DNA of 64,000 nucleotides from Desulfatibacillum aliphaticivorans DSM 15576 (lineage in GTDB: Bacteria; Desulfobacterota; Desulfobacteria; Desulfobacterales; Desulfatibacillaceae). Numbering within the stretch: position 1 is the first letter of the stretch; each line of letters opens with the position of its first letter. The stretch lies in assembly GCF_000429905.1 (NCBI RefSeq), contig NZ_AUCT01000003.1:248001-312000 (forward strand), given 5' to 3'. The position numbers were made by a program, and so were the translations under genes. The notes beneath the pieces are model-generated. The model was not told the DNA's origin. It ran no database searches and saw only the letters and a program-made list of their open reading frames with translations. Shown piece by piece: positions 16,940 to 25,380 of this stretch.

Positions 16940-18163
16940 ATGGCCAACAAACAAATTGACATATTGCTGAATCGCGGGGTTGCCATGCCTCATCCCGAAA
17001 GCGTGTTCGTGGGTGAGGAGGTCAACCCCGCACGCATTTCAGGCCGGGGCGTGGTCATCCATCCGGGATGCCGAATCACCGGAGCATCCACCTGCATCCT
17101 GGACGGCGCCGTGCTTGGAGAGGAAACGCCGGCCACGGTGCAGGACTGCCAAATCGGCCCCAGGGTCAAATTGAAGGGCGGATTTTTCCAGGGCGCCGTA
17201 TTTTTGGACGAAGCCTCCATGGGGTCCTGCGCCCACGTACGGCCGGGAACCATCCTGGAAGAGCAGGCCAGCGGCGCCCATAGCGTGGGGCTTAAGCAGA
17301 CCATCCTGTTTCCTTTCGTCACCCTGGGAAGCCTGATCAATTTTTGCGACTGTCTCATGGCCGGAGGCACGGAGCGGAAGAATCACAGCGAGGTGGGATC
17401 TTCATTCATCCACTTCAATTACACCCCCCAGCAGGATAAAGCCACGGCGTCCATGATCGGCGACGTAGCCCGGGGCGTTATGCTGAACCAGCCTCCCATT
17501 TTCCTGGGCGGCCAGGGCGGCCTGGTGGGTCCCTGCCGGATTGAATACGGCAACACAACCGCTGCGGGAACGGTCTGGCGCAAAGACGTTTCCAAACCCG
17601 GAAACCTGCTTATGGAGCGCGCCGCGCCCAAGGCGAGCATGCCCTTCACGCCCGGAGTGTATCGGGCGGTCAAAAGGATCGCCGCCAATAATCTGGCTTA
17701 TACCGCCGACCTGTTGGCTTTGCGTTTATGGTACGTGCACATCAGGTCCTGCTTTTACAGGACCGACCTGGAAAAGGCGCTGTTTGAAGGCTTGCTGAAA
17801 GCCTGCGACAAGGCCCTGGACGAACGCGTCAAACGATTCAACGCTTTTTGCGGCAAGCTGGAAAAATCCAACGAAATTTTGCGAAAAGCGGGCCAGGGAT
17901 CAGACGCCCTTTTTGCGCAAAAAACAGAGTTGGCGGAAAAGGCGGACAAAGTATCGGCTTGTCTGGAAAAATGGAAAAGCGCCGCCCAAAATCCCAACGG
18001 CGGTGAATCCTTCATTGCCCTGGCTCAGACCGGACAAGGCGCCTACCTGGATTTTATAAAAAGCCTGTCTCCCGAACAAGCCGCCCAGGGAACCGCCTGG
18101 CTTAATGGTTTTATTGAAAAGATTTTGGAAGAAAGCCTTGCCATCATCCCCTCCTGCCGATAA
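16940..18163 (+). CDS. UDP-N-acetylglucosamine pyrophosphorylase-like left-handed beta-helix protein
   Basis: A 407-residue protein whose first 250 or so residues show hexapeptide-type beta-helix turns (RISGRGVVIHPGCRITGAS, ILDGAVLGEE, SCAHVRPGTILEE, GGTERKNHSEVGSSFIHFN), like the acetyltransferase half of GlmU. The C-terminal 150 residues are helical and unlike GlmU. No N-terminal nucleotidyltransferase (GxGTRM) domain is present. It ends 55 bases before glmM on the same strand, which suggests a part in amino-sugar activation. The catalytic role, acetyltransfer or regulation, is inference. The start at 16940 fits the conserved N-terminus better than the internal ATG at 16985, though its ribosome-binding site is weak. 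Confidence 0.7.
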   Translation: MANKQIDILLNRGVAMPHPESVFVGEEVNPARISGRGVVIHPGCRITGASTCILDGAVLGEETPATVQDCQIGPRVKLKGGFFQGAVFLDEASMGSCAHVRPGTILEEQASGAHSVGLKQTILFPFVTLGSLINFCDCLMAGGTERKNHSEVGSSFIHFNYTPQQDKATASMIGDVARGVMLNQPPIFLGGQGGLVGPCRIEYGNTTAAGTVWRKDVSKPGNLLMERAAPKASMPFTPGVYRAVKRIAANNLAYTADLLALRLWYVHIRSCFYRTDLEKALFEGLLKACDKALDERVKRFNAFCGKLEKSNEILRKAGQGSDALFAQKTELAEKADKVSACLEKWKSAAQNPNGGESFIALAQTGQGAYLDFIKSLSPEQAAQGTAWLNGFIEKILEESLAIIPSCR

Positions 18164-18218
18164 AAAGAATCAGTCAAAATTCATTCAGTCCGATAACTTC
18201 ATTTTATTTGGGGAAGAC

Positions 18219-19568
18219 GTGGATAACAAGGCGGAAAAACTATTCGGAACCGACGGGGTGAGGGGAAGAGCCAATCAACATCCCATCACCCCTGAAATGG
18301 CGGTTAAAATCGGCCGGGCCGCAGCCCTCTATTTTCAATCCCGTAAAAACGGCGCCGTGAAAATCGGCATAGGACGAGACACCCGCATATCCGGAAATAT
18401 GCTGGAGTCCGCGGCCGCGGCGGGCATATGCTCCGCAGGGGCCGACGCCATGTTCGCGGACGTCATTCCCACACCCGGGCTGGCCCATGTGATCCGGAAG
18501 TTCGACCTGGACGCCGGCGTCATGATTTCCGCTTCGCACAATCCCTTTGAAGACAACGGCCTGAAGATTTTCGGCGGCAAGGGCTTTAAACTTTCCGACG
18601 AAGTGGAAAATGAGATAGAAGCCCTGGCGTTCAAGGATTTCCCAGGAGGACCGGTGGGCGAAACCCATCAGATTCCCGACGCCCAGGATTCCTACGCGGC
18701 CTTTTTGCAATCCCTGCTTCCCGGCGAGACGCCTTTAAAGGGCCTGAAAATCGTCCTGGACGCCTCCAACGGCGCCACCTATTCCATCGCACCCCAGGTG
18801 TTTTCCCGACTGGGCGCCGAGATCATTCCCTTGTTCACCAGCCCGGACGGAATGAACATCAACGTAGACTGCGGGTCTCAGCATCCCGAAACGCTTCAGA
18901 AAGAAGTGATTGCCGGCAATGCCCATCTTGGCCTGGCTTTTGACGGCGACGGAGATCGCCTTATCGCCGTGGACGAGACGGGCGCCCGGATTTCCGGAGA
19001 CCAGATATTGATCATTTGCGGCGCCTGGCTTAAGGAAACCGGCAGGCTCGCCCAAAACACCGTGGTCAGCACGGTCATGAGCAACCTGGGATTTAAAAAA
19101 GCCCTGGATCGCATGGACATCAAGCATATCGCCGCGGACGTGGGAGATCGGTACGTCCTGGAAACCATGCAGGCTTCCGGCGCCGTCATCGGCGGCGAGG
19201 ACTCCGGGCATATGATCTTTTTGGATTGCCACACCACGGGCGACGGCATTCTTTCGGGCATCCAGTTGATCGGCGCCATGCTGCACTTCCAAAAACCCTT
19301 GTCGGAACTAGGGCGCATGATGGACGTCTTTCCCCAGGTTCTGATCAACATCCCCGTAACTTCCAAGCCGGACCTGGCGACTGTAAAACCCGTGGCCGCA
19401 GCCATTGAAAAGGCGGAAAACGCACTGGGCGACCAGGGCAGGATTTTGGTGCGCTATTCGGGCACCCGCTCCGTCTGCCGCGTGATGGTGGAAGGCCCCA
19501 CCCGGGAAGCCACCCAAGGGACCGCCCAGGCCATCGCCGAAGTAGTCAAGCAGGAGTTGGGCGAATAA
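18219..19568 (+). CDS. glmM: Phosphoglucosamine mutase
   Basis: GlmM converts glucosamine-6-phosphate to glucosamine-1-phosphate for UDP-GlcNAc, peptidoglycan and LPS synthesis. The 449-residue product shows KLFGTDGVRGRAN at the start, the phosphoserine loop MISASHNPFEDNG, the metal loop AFDGDGDRLIAVD, the sugar loop GGEDSGHMIF and a phosphate-binding loop RYSGTRSVCRVMVEG, where the usual Glu after SGT is Arg. GTG at 18219 with GGGGAAG upstream gives the normal family length. An in-frame ATG at 18105 would overlap the preceding gene. Confidence 0.92.
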   Translation: MDNKAEKLFGTDGVRGRANQHPITPEMAVKIGRAAALYFQSRKNGAVKIGIGRDTRISGNMLESAAAAGICSAGADAMFADVIPTPGLAHVIRKFDLDAGVMISASHNPFEDNGLKIFGGKGFKLSDEVENEIEALAFKDFPGGPVGETHQIPDAQDSYAAFLQSLLPGETPLKGLKIVLDASNGATYSIAPQVFSRLGAEIIPLFTSPDGMNINVDCGSQHPETLQKEVIAGNAHLGLAFDGDGDRLIAVDETGARISGDQILIICGAWLKETGRLAQNTVVSTVMSNLGFKKALDRMDIKHIAADVGDRYVLETMQASGAVIGGEDSGHMIFLDCHTTGDGILSGIQLIGAMLHFQKPLSELGRMMDVFPQVLINIPVTSKPDLATVKPVAAAIEKAENALGDQGRILVRYSGTRSVCRVMVEGPTREATQGTAQAIAEVVKQELGE

Positions 19569-19805
19569 CGCGGCCCTCCCCCATGTTGTGCAATGGCGCC
19601 TGCTTTTGAAAAAGGCGTTTTACAGGCCCTGTAAAAAAAGAGGCCAAGGTGTAAGAAATCCGGACGCCAAAGCGCCGCAATAACGGCGCGCTCCCGCTCC
19701 GTCAGCCCTTTGTTTCCTGAATGTGCAAGCCCTAATGCGCTTGGTACAAAGGTTGCAAAATCTCTGCTTGGTCGCAGCGTAACTTTAACGGAACGGAGCA
19801 ATAAG

Positions 19806-21302
19806 ATGACCAAATACGGACCTTATCCAGTAATAACAGCCAAAGAAGCGGCGAGTTTCATAAAAGACGGACAAACAATCGGCTTCTCCGGATTCGGAGC
19901 AGCGGGCGGCGCCAAGGCCGTGCCTTACGCCCTGGCGGATAAAGCGGAAAGCGAGCACCGCAAAGGCCGGCCCTTTGCCATGCGCGTGCTGACCGGCGCA
20001 TCCAGCGGCCTTGCCATTGACGAGGTGCTGGCCCAATCCGGCGCCATTTCCTGGCGCGCCCCTTACCAGACGGGTAGAAGCCTGAGAAAGCAGATCAACA
20101 ACCAGGACGTGGAATATGTGGACATGCACCTTTCCCACGTCCCCCAGGCCATGCTGTTCGGATTTCTCGGCAAGATGGACGCGGCGGTTGTGGAGGCCTC
20201 GGAAGTCACTCCGGACGGCAGGGTGTACCTGACCACCTCCATCGGCATATCCCCCACCATGCTGGCCTTGGCCGACAAGGTGATTATTGAGATCAATACG
20301 GTTCAGTCGCCCCGCCTGCGTGAGATGGCCGACATCGTGATATTGCCTCCGCCGCCCCACAGGGATCCCATTCCCATCGCCCATCCCATGAGCCGGATCG
20401 GCGTGCCTTACGCCACGGTGGATCCCAAAAAAGTGGCGGGCGTGGTGTTGAACAGCGAACCGGATACGGTTTCGGAATTCTCCCAACCCAATCAAGTGAG
20501 CCAGCAAATCGCCGAGCATCTGGTGGAGTTCCTGGTTTCAGAAATGAAAGCCGGACGCATTCCCAAGGAACTTCTGCCGCTCCAGGCGGGGGTCGGCAAC
20601 GTGGCCAACGGGGTCATGGGCGTTTTGGGAACTCACCCGGATATACCGCCGTTTTCCATGTATACGGAGGTGTTTCAGGACTCCCAGGTGGAGCTCATGC
20701 AAAAAGGAAGGCTGCTCGGGGCCAGCGCTACAAGCCTGAACATCACGGAGGACGCTCTTGGCGTGATCGTGGATAACATGGACTTTTTCGCCAAACGCCT
20801 GATCTTGAGGCCCCAGGAACTCTCCAACCATCCGGGAATCATCCGCCGTTTGGGCGTGATCGCCATGAACACGGCCCTGGAAATGGATATTTACGGCAAC
20901 GTGAATTCCTCCCATGTTTACGGTATGGACATCATGAACGGCATCGGCGGCAGTGGGGATTTTTCCAGAAACTCCTACCTGGCGGTGTTCATGTCGCCTT
21001 CCATCGCCAAGGACGGAAGAATTTCCTCAGTGGTGCCCATGTGCCCCCATATTGACAACGGCGAGCATTCCGTTCAGGTGGTGGTTACGGAGCAAGGCCT
21101 GGCGGATCTTCGCGGCCTGGGCCCCCTGCACAGGGCGAAAAAAATCATCGAAAACTGCGCCCACCCCATGTATCGGGATTATTTGTTCCGGTACATTGAA
21201 AACTCCAGGGCCGGCCATATCCCGCATGATTTGAACAAATGCTTTGAGCTGCACCGCAACCTCATGGAGACCGGCTCCATGCTTCCGGGATTGAGTGCAT
21301 AA
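19806..21302 (+). CDS. Acetyl-CoA hydrolase / succinate:acetate CoA-transferase family (Ach1/AarC-like)
   Basis: A 498-residue family I CoA-transferase. FSGFGAAGGAKAVPYAL near the N-terminus, the glycine-rich AGVGNVANGVMGVLG, Glu288 in MYTEVFQDS (position equivalent to the catalytic Glu of AarC) and VVTEQGLADLRGLGP near the end are all canonical. It probably interconverts acetyl-CoA and succinyl-CoA or hydrolyses acetyl-CoA, which would suit acetate and fatty-acid oxidation. The ATG at 19806 has GGAACGGAG upstream. An in-frame start at 19710 would add 32 non-conserved residues. Confidence 0.9.
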   Translation: MTKYGPYPVITAKEAASFIKDGQTIGFSGFGAAGGAKAVPYALADKAESEHRKGRPFAMRVLTGASSGLAIDEVLAQSGAISWRAPYQTGRSLRKQINNQDVEYVDMHLSHVPQAMLFGFLGKMDAAVVEASEVTPDGRVYLTTSIGISPTMLALADKVIIEINTVQSPRLREMADIVILPPPPHRDPIPIAHPMSRIGVPYATVDPKKVAGVVLNSEPDTVSEFSQPNQVSQQIAEHLVEFLVSEMKAGRIPKELLPLQAGVGNVANGVMGVLGTHPDIPPFSMYTEVFQDSQVELMQKGRLLGASATSLNITEDALGVIVDNMDFFAKRLILRPQELSNHPGIIRRLGVIAMNTALEMDIYGNVNSSHVYGMDIMNGIGGSGDFSRNSYLAVFMSPSIAKDGRISSVVPMCPHIDNGEHSVQVVVTEQGLADLRGLGPLHRAKKIIENCAHPMYRDYLFRYIENSRAGHIPHDLNKCFELHRNLMETGSMLPGLSA

Positions 21303-21324
21303 TTGAAGCGGATAATTTGCTTTG

Positions 21325-21357
21325 AAAAATCAGGGAACGCGCATGCGTTCCCTGATT
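21325..21357 (-). terminator. Convergent terminator between CoA-transferase and sulfatase-like genes
   Basis: A perfect 13-bp stem AATCAGGGAACGC/GCGTTCCCTGATT with loop GCAT. On the minus strand it is followed by five T residues and serves the sulfatase-like gene best. It may also work on the plus strand. Confidence 0.75.
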
Positions 21358-21370
21358 ACCATTTCCGGCC

Positions 21371-23140
21371 TTAAGCAGCAGGTTCAAAAGCCAGCTTGGG
21401 TGCAGGCGTTTTGAACATCTTCATGAACTTGGCGAAGGCGATGGTTCCGCCTTTTTCATAGTCGAATCCCGCCATGGTCGTCACGGGGTTGCGCAGGCCG
21501 CTCAGCATTTCCTTCCAGATTTTGGAGTCCACCTTCACAAGGATGTCCGGGTTATCCAGCAAACGCGGCTGAATTTCGGCCACGCCCCGGCGCACATGAA
21601 TGGTGAAGTCCTTGCCCACGTCCGTAAACCTGATGGAAACCTTCTGATCCAGGTCCGCACTCTTGACCGGGTCCAGGCCCACAGCCATTAACTCGAAAAA
21701 TCCCTCAATGGGAAATCGGTGAACCATTTCCGGGCTGGATTTGACGTCTCCGGTGCTGGCCACAAAGCCGTCCCGGATTTCCAGGGCTTCGGTCAGGTAA
21801 TAATGGCGTGCGTTGGCGTTTTCCTCCCGCTCTCCCATTTTAATAAGCGCCTGGGAGCGCAGGCCCCTGGCGTCCGGATTTTGCGGATCCAGGGCGATGA
21901 TGTATCCGGTCAACTGCAGGGCCGCCTGATACTGGCCTTGGTCGAACCTTGCCTGGGCTTCTTTTTGGAGCTTGTCCTTTCCGCCCGCCAGGTCTGCCAT
22001 AAGCTGGGCGTTGTCTTTTTGGGACAACGGCTGAAGCGTGGCCGAATCCCCGTCAAACCAGCCCAGGTTTCCGTCGAACAAAGACCGAAGAGACCAGGAC
22101 ACCTTGCCGTAGTACTCCTGCAAATAGGGAGAGGCCGCCAGATGAGGCGGCAAATGGACCTGCTCCACAATCTGGTCCGGAGTCATGCCCATATTCACGC
22201 ACCGGATGCCCTGGTCATGAACGTACTGGATGGCGTCCCGGTAATCCGTGGCGATGGCGTAAACTTTTTCAGCGCCGAAAATCGGCTGGCCATGGCTGGG
22301 AACCATGATTTCGGGCTTGAGTTCCCGGATGATGTCCACGCTCTGATACCAGCTTTTAACGCTGCGGTAAGGCGTCCCCCGGATCGTATACAAATTGGGA
22401 AAGGAGCGGTACAGGTTGTCCCCGGTCATCAAAATCCGAGGTCCTTTCAGCCAGACGTATATGGTGTCGTTGGTTTCCCCGGGCGCATAAATCAACTCCA
22501 TTTTCACGCCGGCGACTTCCACGTCCATTTTATCGCGAAAGGTTTGCGTGGGCGGGATGTAGCCAAGCTCCCGGTCCGGGCCGATGCCCAGAAACGGACC
22601 GATGCCGTCGTTCTCCAAGCCTTCCTGGTCCAAAAAATTGCCGAACATACGCATGCTGCGATTACCGATGATGGGCTTCATCTTGCTGACAAGACGATTC
22701 ACGTAATAGCCCAGGTTTTCGTGAGCGTAGACCTCCGGCTCGCCGCCCTCCGCAAAGGCCTGGGCGCCGAAAATGTGGTCAGTGTGGTTGTGGGTGTAGA
22801 TGATGGCCTTGATCGGCTTATCGGAAATCTTCCGGAACTCCGCCAGGACTTCACGGGCCTCCTGGAGGCTTTCCATGGTGTCCACGATGATCAGGCCGTC
22901 ATCGCCCTCGATCATGATGGAATTGGCCAAACCAAAGCCCACCGCGGAATAGATATTGTCCGCTACTTTATACACCTTGCGTTCAAAGTGCTTGGTGTGC
23001 TCCTTCAGGCTGCCTGCAGCCTGCACATTGGCGATTGTCTTCTTCTCCATGGCCGGCTGACTGCGGAGCTTGACGAAAAGCCCCACTCCTCCTGCGCAAA
23101 CAAGCAACAGGACAACGAATACTAACAATACTTTTTTCAT
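21371..23140 (-). CDS. Alkyl-sulfatase-like metallo-beta-lactamase hydrolase (SdsA1/BDS1 family)
   Basis: A 589-residue protein with an N-terminal hydrophobic signal or anchor (about 1-23), so it is probably exported. THNHTDHIFGAQ at 116-127 binds the zinc pair, and further ligands are in VYAHENLG and PSHGQPIFG. The middle, all-helical dimerisation region (about 330-460) and the C-terminal SCP2-like domain (about 465-589) give the three-domain layout of linear alkyl sulfatases. Such enzymes release sulfate from alkyl sulfate esters. The exact substrate here is not known. The promoter region upstream has a GCCGG(A/G)TAGC inverted repeat. Confidence 0.85.
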   Translation of the reverse strand: MKKVLLVFVVLLLVCAGGVGLFVKLRSQPAMEKKTIANVQAAGSLKEHTKHFERKVYKVADNIYSAVGFGLANSIMIEGDDGLIIVDTMESLQEAREVLAEFRKISDKPIKAIIYTHNHTDHIFGAQAFAEGGEPEVYAHENLGYYVNRLVSKMKPIIGNRSMRMFGNFLDQEGLENDGIGPFLGIGPDRELGYIPPTQTFRDKMDVEVAGVKMELIYAPGETNDTIYVWLKGPRILMTGDNLYRSFPNLYTIRGTPYRSVKSWYQSVDIIRELKPEIMVPSHGQPIFGAEKVYAIATDYRDAIQYVHDQGIRCVNMGMTPDQIVEQVHLPPHLAASPYLQEYYGKVSWSLRSLFDGNLGWFDGDSATLQPLSQKDNAQLMADLAGGKDKLQKEAQARFDQGQYQAALQLTGYIIALDPQNPDARGLRSQALIKMGEREENANARHYYLTEALEIRDGFVASTGDVKSSPEMVHRFPIEGFFELMAVGLDPVKSADLDQKVSIRFTDVGKDFTIHVRRGVAEIQPRLLDNPDILVKVDSKIWKEMLSGLRNPVTTMAGFDYEKGGTIAFAKFMKMFKTPAPKLAFEPAA

Positions 23141-23531
23141 GAGCCAATCCCCCTAACAGCTTGAAACTGTGACGATTATGCCGGGTAGCAGAGCGCTATC
23201 CGGCGACGAGTGTACACAATTGACTACATTTTTATTGCGCACTTGTCAAGAAATTTTGAACCAGGCGTTGATTTCCACAAGGGCCATGAACGGCGCCGAA
23301 GGCTGTCCGTCTTCGGCGCCTATTGCTATGCAAAGGGTTTTGGCACGCCTGCCCGCCAAAGAGCCGCAAAAAATAAATCCGCTGTTCCTCGCCATGGTGC
23401 TGCAATTAGGGCTGTTGGCAATTAGGCAATTAGGGCTTGAAAAAAAGCCATATGTCAGTTACTATTGATTAATTTTGAGGCATTTGCCATACAATGAAAT
23501 CACTTAATTACGCCTCATTACCGTTACGGAA
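23141..23531. other. Intergenic region with two hairpins and short repeats
   Basis: A GCCGGGTAGC/GCTATCCGGC inverted repeat (23180-23204) lies upstream of the sulfatase-like gene, and a perfect GGCGCCGAAG/CTTCGGCGCC stem at 23292-23320. CAATTAGG is repeated three times around 23403-23437. The 99-codon open frame at 23169-23468 runs through these structures and looks like no known protein, so it is not called. Confidence 0.4.
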
Positions 23532-24218
23532 ATGGTTTCTATGACCCCGAAGCCGACATATTCCGAGCTGCTATCCACAATAAAAAATCTTGAGCAAAGC
23601 GTGAGAATATATCGCTCGCTGGCCGACAACAGCTCTGATCTTTTATACAGGACAAACCTGCAGGGGGAGATCATTTTCATTTCCCAGTCCGTAACCAAAT
23701 TGTCCGGTTACACCGTGGAAGAAGCAATCGGCATGAAAATGGCCGAGGAAGTCTATCTGGTTCCCGAGGAAAGAGAAAAATTTACGGCCCTTTTGATGGA
23801 AAAGGGGCATGTAAAAAACTTCGAGGCCCGTTTACGGCGCAAGGACGGATCCGTCTGGTGGGCCTCCACCAACGCCCATTTCTTTAAGGATGAGAAGGGG
23901 GAAGTCGGCGGCGTGGAAGGCATCACCAGGGACGTCACGGAACTGAAAGACGCACTGGACAGCCAAAAAGACCTTATAAAACAACTGCAGGAAGCCCTTG
24001 ACAACGTTCAAACCCTCCGGGGCCTGCTGCCCATTTGCTCCCGATGCAAAAAAATCCGGGACGACAAAGGATATTGGGGGCTCCTCGAGTCGTATATTGA
24101 AACCCACTCCGAGGCGAAATTCAGCCATGGCTTGTGCCCGGAATGCTCGGAAGAGCTATACGGCGACAAAGAATGGTATAAAAAAATGAAGGGCAAGAAA
24201 ACAGACGAGTCATCCTGA
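23532..24218 (+). CDS. PAS-domain signalling protein with Cys-rich C-terminal module
   Basis: A 228-residue cytoplasmic protein. Residues 20-140 form a PAS/PAC sensor (YRSLADNSSDLLYRTNLQGEI ... VEGITRDVTELK), then a short coiled coil. The C-terminal 60 residues read LRGLLPICSRCKKIRDD ... FSHGLCPECSEELYG, a CxxC/CxxC module often found at the end of PAS and response-regulator proteins in this bacterial group and probably metal-binding. There is no kinase, cyclase or DNA-binding domain, so the output is unclear. The start may be 23532 or the ATG nine bases on. Confidence 0.75.
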   Translation: MVSMTPKPTYSELLSTIKNLEQSVRIYRSLADNSSDLLYRTNLQGEIIFISQSVTKLSGYTVEEAIGMKMAEEVYLVPEEREKFTALLMEKGHVKNFEARLRRKDGSVWWASTNAHFFKDEKGEVGGVEGITRDVTELKDALDSQKDLIKQLQEALDNVQTLRGLLPICSRCKKIRDDKGYWGLLESYIETHSEAKFSHGLCPECSEELYGDKEWYKKMKGKKTDESS

Positions 24219-24324
24219 ATATCGTTTCCGTTTATGAAAATGATAACCCCATAGGACTTTTGATTGTGAAAAGCCCGTCATCAAGCTCCAAATAATGATT
24301 TTATAGGATTAGGCGGGACAACTC

Positions 24325-24681
24325 GTGCACCAGGAATTTGAAGACCATGTAAACTTCCTGATAAAATATGCTCCGGTCTTTCTGACTGGGGCGCTATTAG
24401 GAATCCTATCCACCAGCCTGATGCTCAATCCCCTTTCCATGGGATTGATTCTTTGTTCCATGATTGCAGGCGCCATTTGGTTCATGGCCAATTTCTATGC
24501 GTGGAGAATAGGCTCGAATTTTGTTAGTGTAATCGCTTTTATATTCGCTTTTGCAGCCTTCCAGGCATTGCCCAAAGCATTTTACGGCGACCTAACAGGA
24601 TGGATTACGACCATACACTTTTTATCAATCATGTTTGCCGTCCACTCCTTGTTGCTCCTGTTGTTCAAAGGGAAAGTGTAA
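24325..24681 (+). CDS. Small integral membrane protein of unknown function
   Basis: A 118-residue protein with four hydrophobic stretches (about 13-33, 37-57, 61-82, 90-112). It starts with GTG at 24325, with AGGCGGGA upstream, and has no recognisable domain. It lies about 100 bases after the PAS gene on the same strand. The ribosome-binding site and continuous hydrophobic pattern favour a real gene. No function can be given. Confidence 0.55.
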   Translation: MHQEFEDHVNFLIKYAPVFLTGALLGILSTSLMLNPLSMGLILCSMIAGAIWFMANFYAWRIGSNFVSVIAFIFAFAAFQALPKAFYGDLTGWITTIHFLSIMFAVHSLLLLLFKGKV

Positions 24682-24750
24682 CCCCCCGCTTGTTATTCGC
24701 AGGATAAGCCCTGGTTCAAAAAAGTAATTATGTTCATAGACAAATCCATA

Positions 24751-24811
24751 ACGCTGGGTCCCGGCTTGAAGCGATCCTGAAAAGCGAATCGCCCTTGCCG
24801 GATGACGATCT
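24751..24811. repeat. Dispersed repeat, GACGCTGG(A/G)TCCC...GGATGACG type (second copy)
   Basis: It reads ACGCTGGGTCCCGGCTTG, then ATCCTGAAAAGCG, CGCCCTTGC and GGATGACGATCT, and aligns along its length with 7288-7353. Confidence 0.65.
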
Positions 24812-24833
24812 ATGCCCCAACCGACCGTGGGGC

Positions 24834-24864
24834 GCCCCAGGCAGAACAGTATCCTGCCTGGGCG
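24834..24864. repeat. Dispersed hairpin repeat, CCCAGGCAG...CTGCCTGGG type
   Basis: GCGCCCCAGGCA/TGCCTGGGCGC stem with an 11-base loop. It is related to 43312-43349 and 58814-58842. Downstream, CGCGCCTTTTGTTCTT (25012-25027) recurs at 58535-58550, and CCGGAAACGGGGACCCAG (25090-25110) recurs in inverse form near 58615-58635. The whole 24682-25380 spacer therefore looks like a repeat patchwork shared with 58231-58982. No gene is seen in it. A GGAGCGCCGGCGCTCC palindrome lies near 25317. Confidence 0.6.
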
Positions 24865-25380
24865 CGCGAGCGCAGTAGAAGCGGTCTTTGGGGGGATAGA
24901 AACCATTGATCCCCAGCGGACGAACGCCCTTTCCAAAACCAAACAAAAGCATGAATTCGAGCAGGTCCGTGCGCCCGCCAATCATACCCAATTTCCGCAT
25001 TCTTTTGCGGCCGCGCCTTTTGTTCTTCGAACGCAGGCAAAAAAAACCTTGCCTGGGCCATCCTGACGTCGTTGATCTCCACCACTCCCGGAAACGGGGA
25101 CCCAGTGTCGTTGTGAATTATTGGCGCGGCATGGATTAAAACTCCAAAAGTGAATAAATTGCTATTTTGATAGCAACTTGGCCTTAACCGCCCTCCGGGC
25201 ATTCATCGGCGCGGGCCGCCGCAAAAAATAAAATGAGCGCTCGTTTTTCCTTTTTTCTTGACGAGTGTGAAAATAATCCATAGTTAATAGTACAGCGTGT
25301 TAAATTGGAATGCGGTGGAGCGCCGGCGCTCCAAGTCCTCCCCAACCCTTTAAAATCATAATTTATTCTGCAAGGGAATC

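Noticed and set aside
19617..19637. TTTTACAGG/CCTGTAAAA palindrome after glmM
   Set aside because: On the plus strand it is followed by A residues and not T, so it is not a terminator for glmM. No other role can be supported.
21719..23125. 468-codon plus-strand open frame opposite the sulfatase-like gene
   Set aside because: It is an antisense shadow. The minus strand carries a complete metal-binding motif and domain order.
23169..23468. 99-codon open frame
   Set aside because: It runs through hairpins and short repeats and has no ribosome-binding site or homology.
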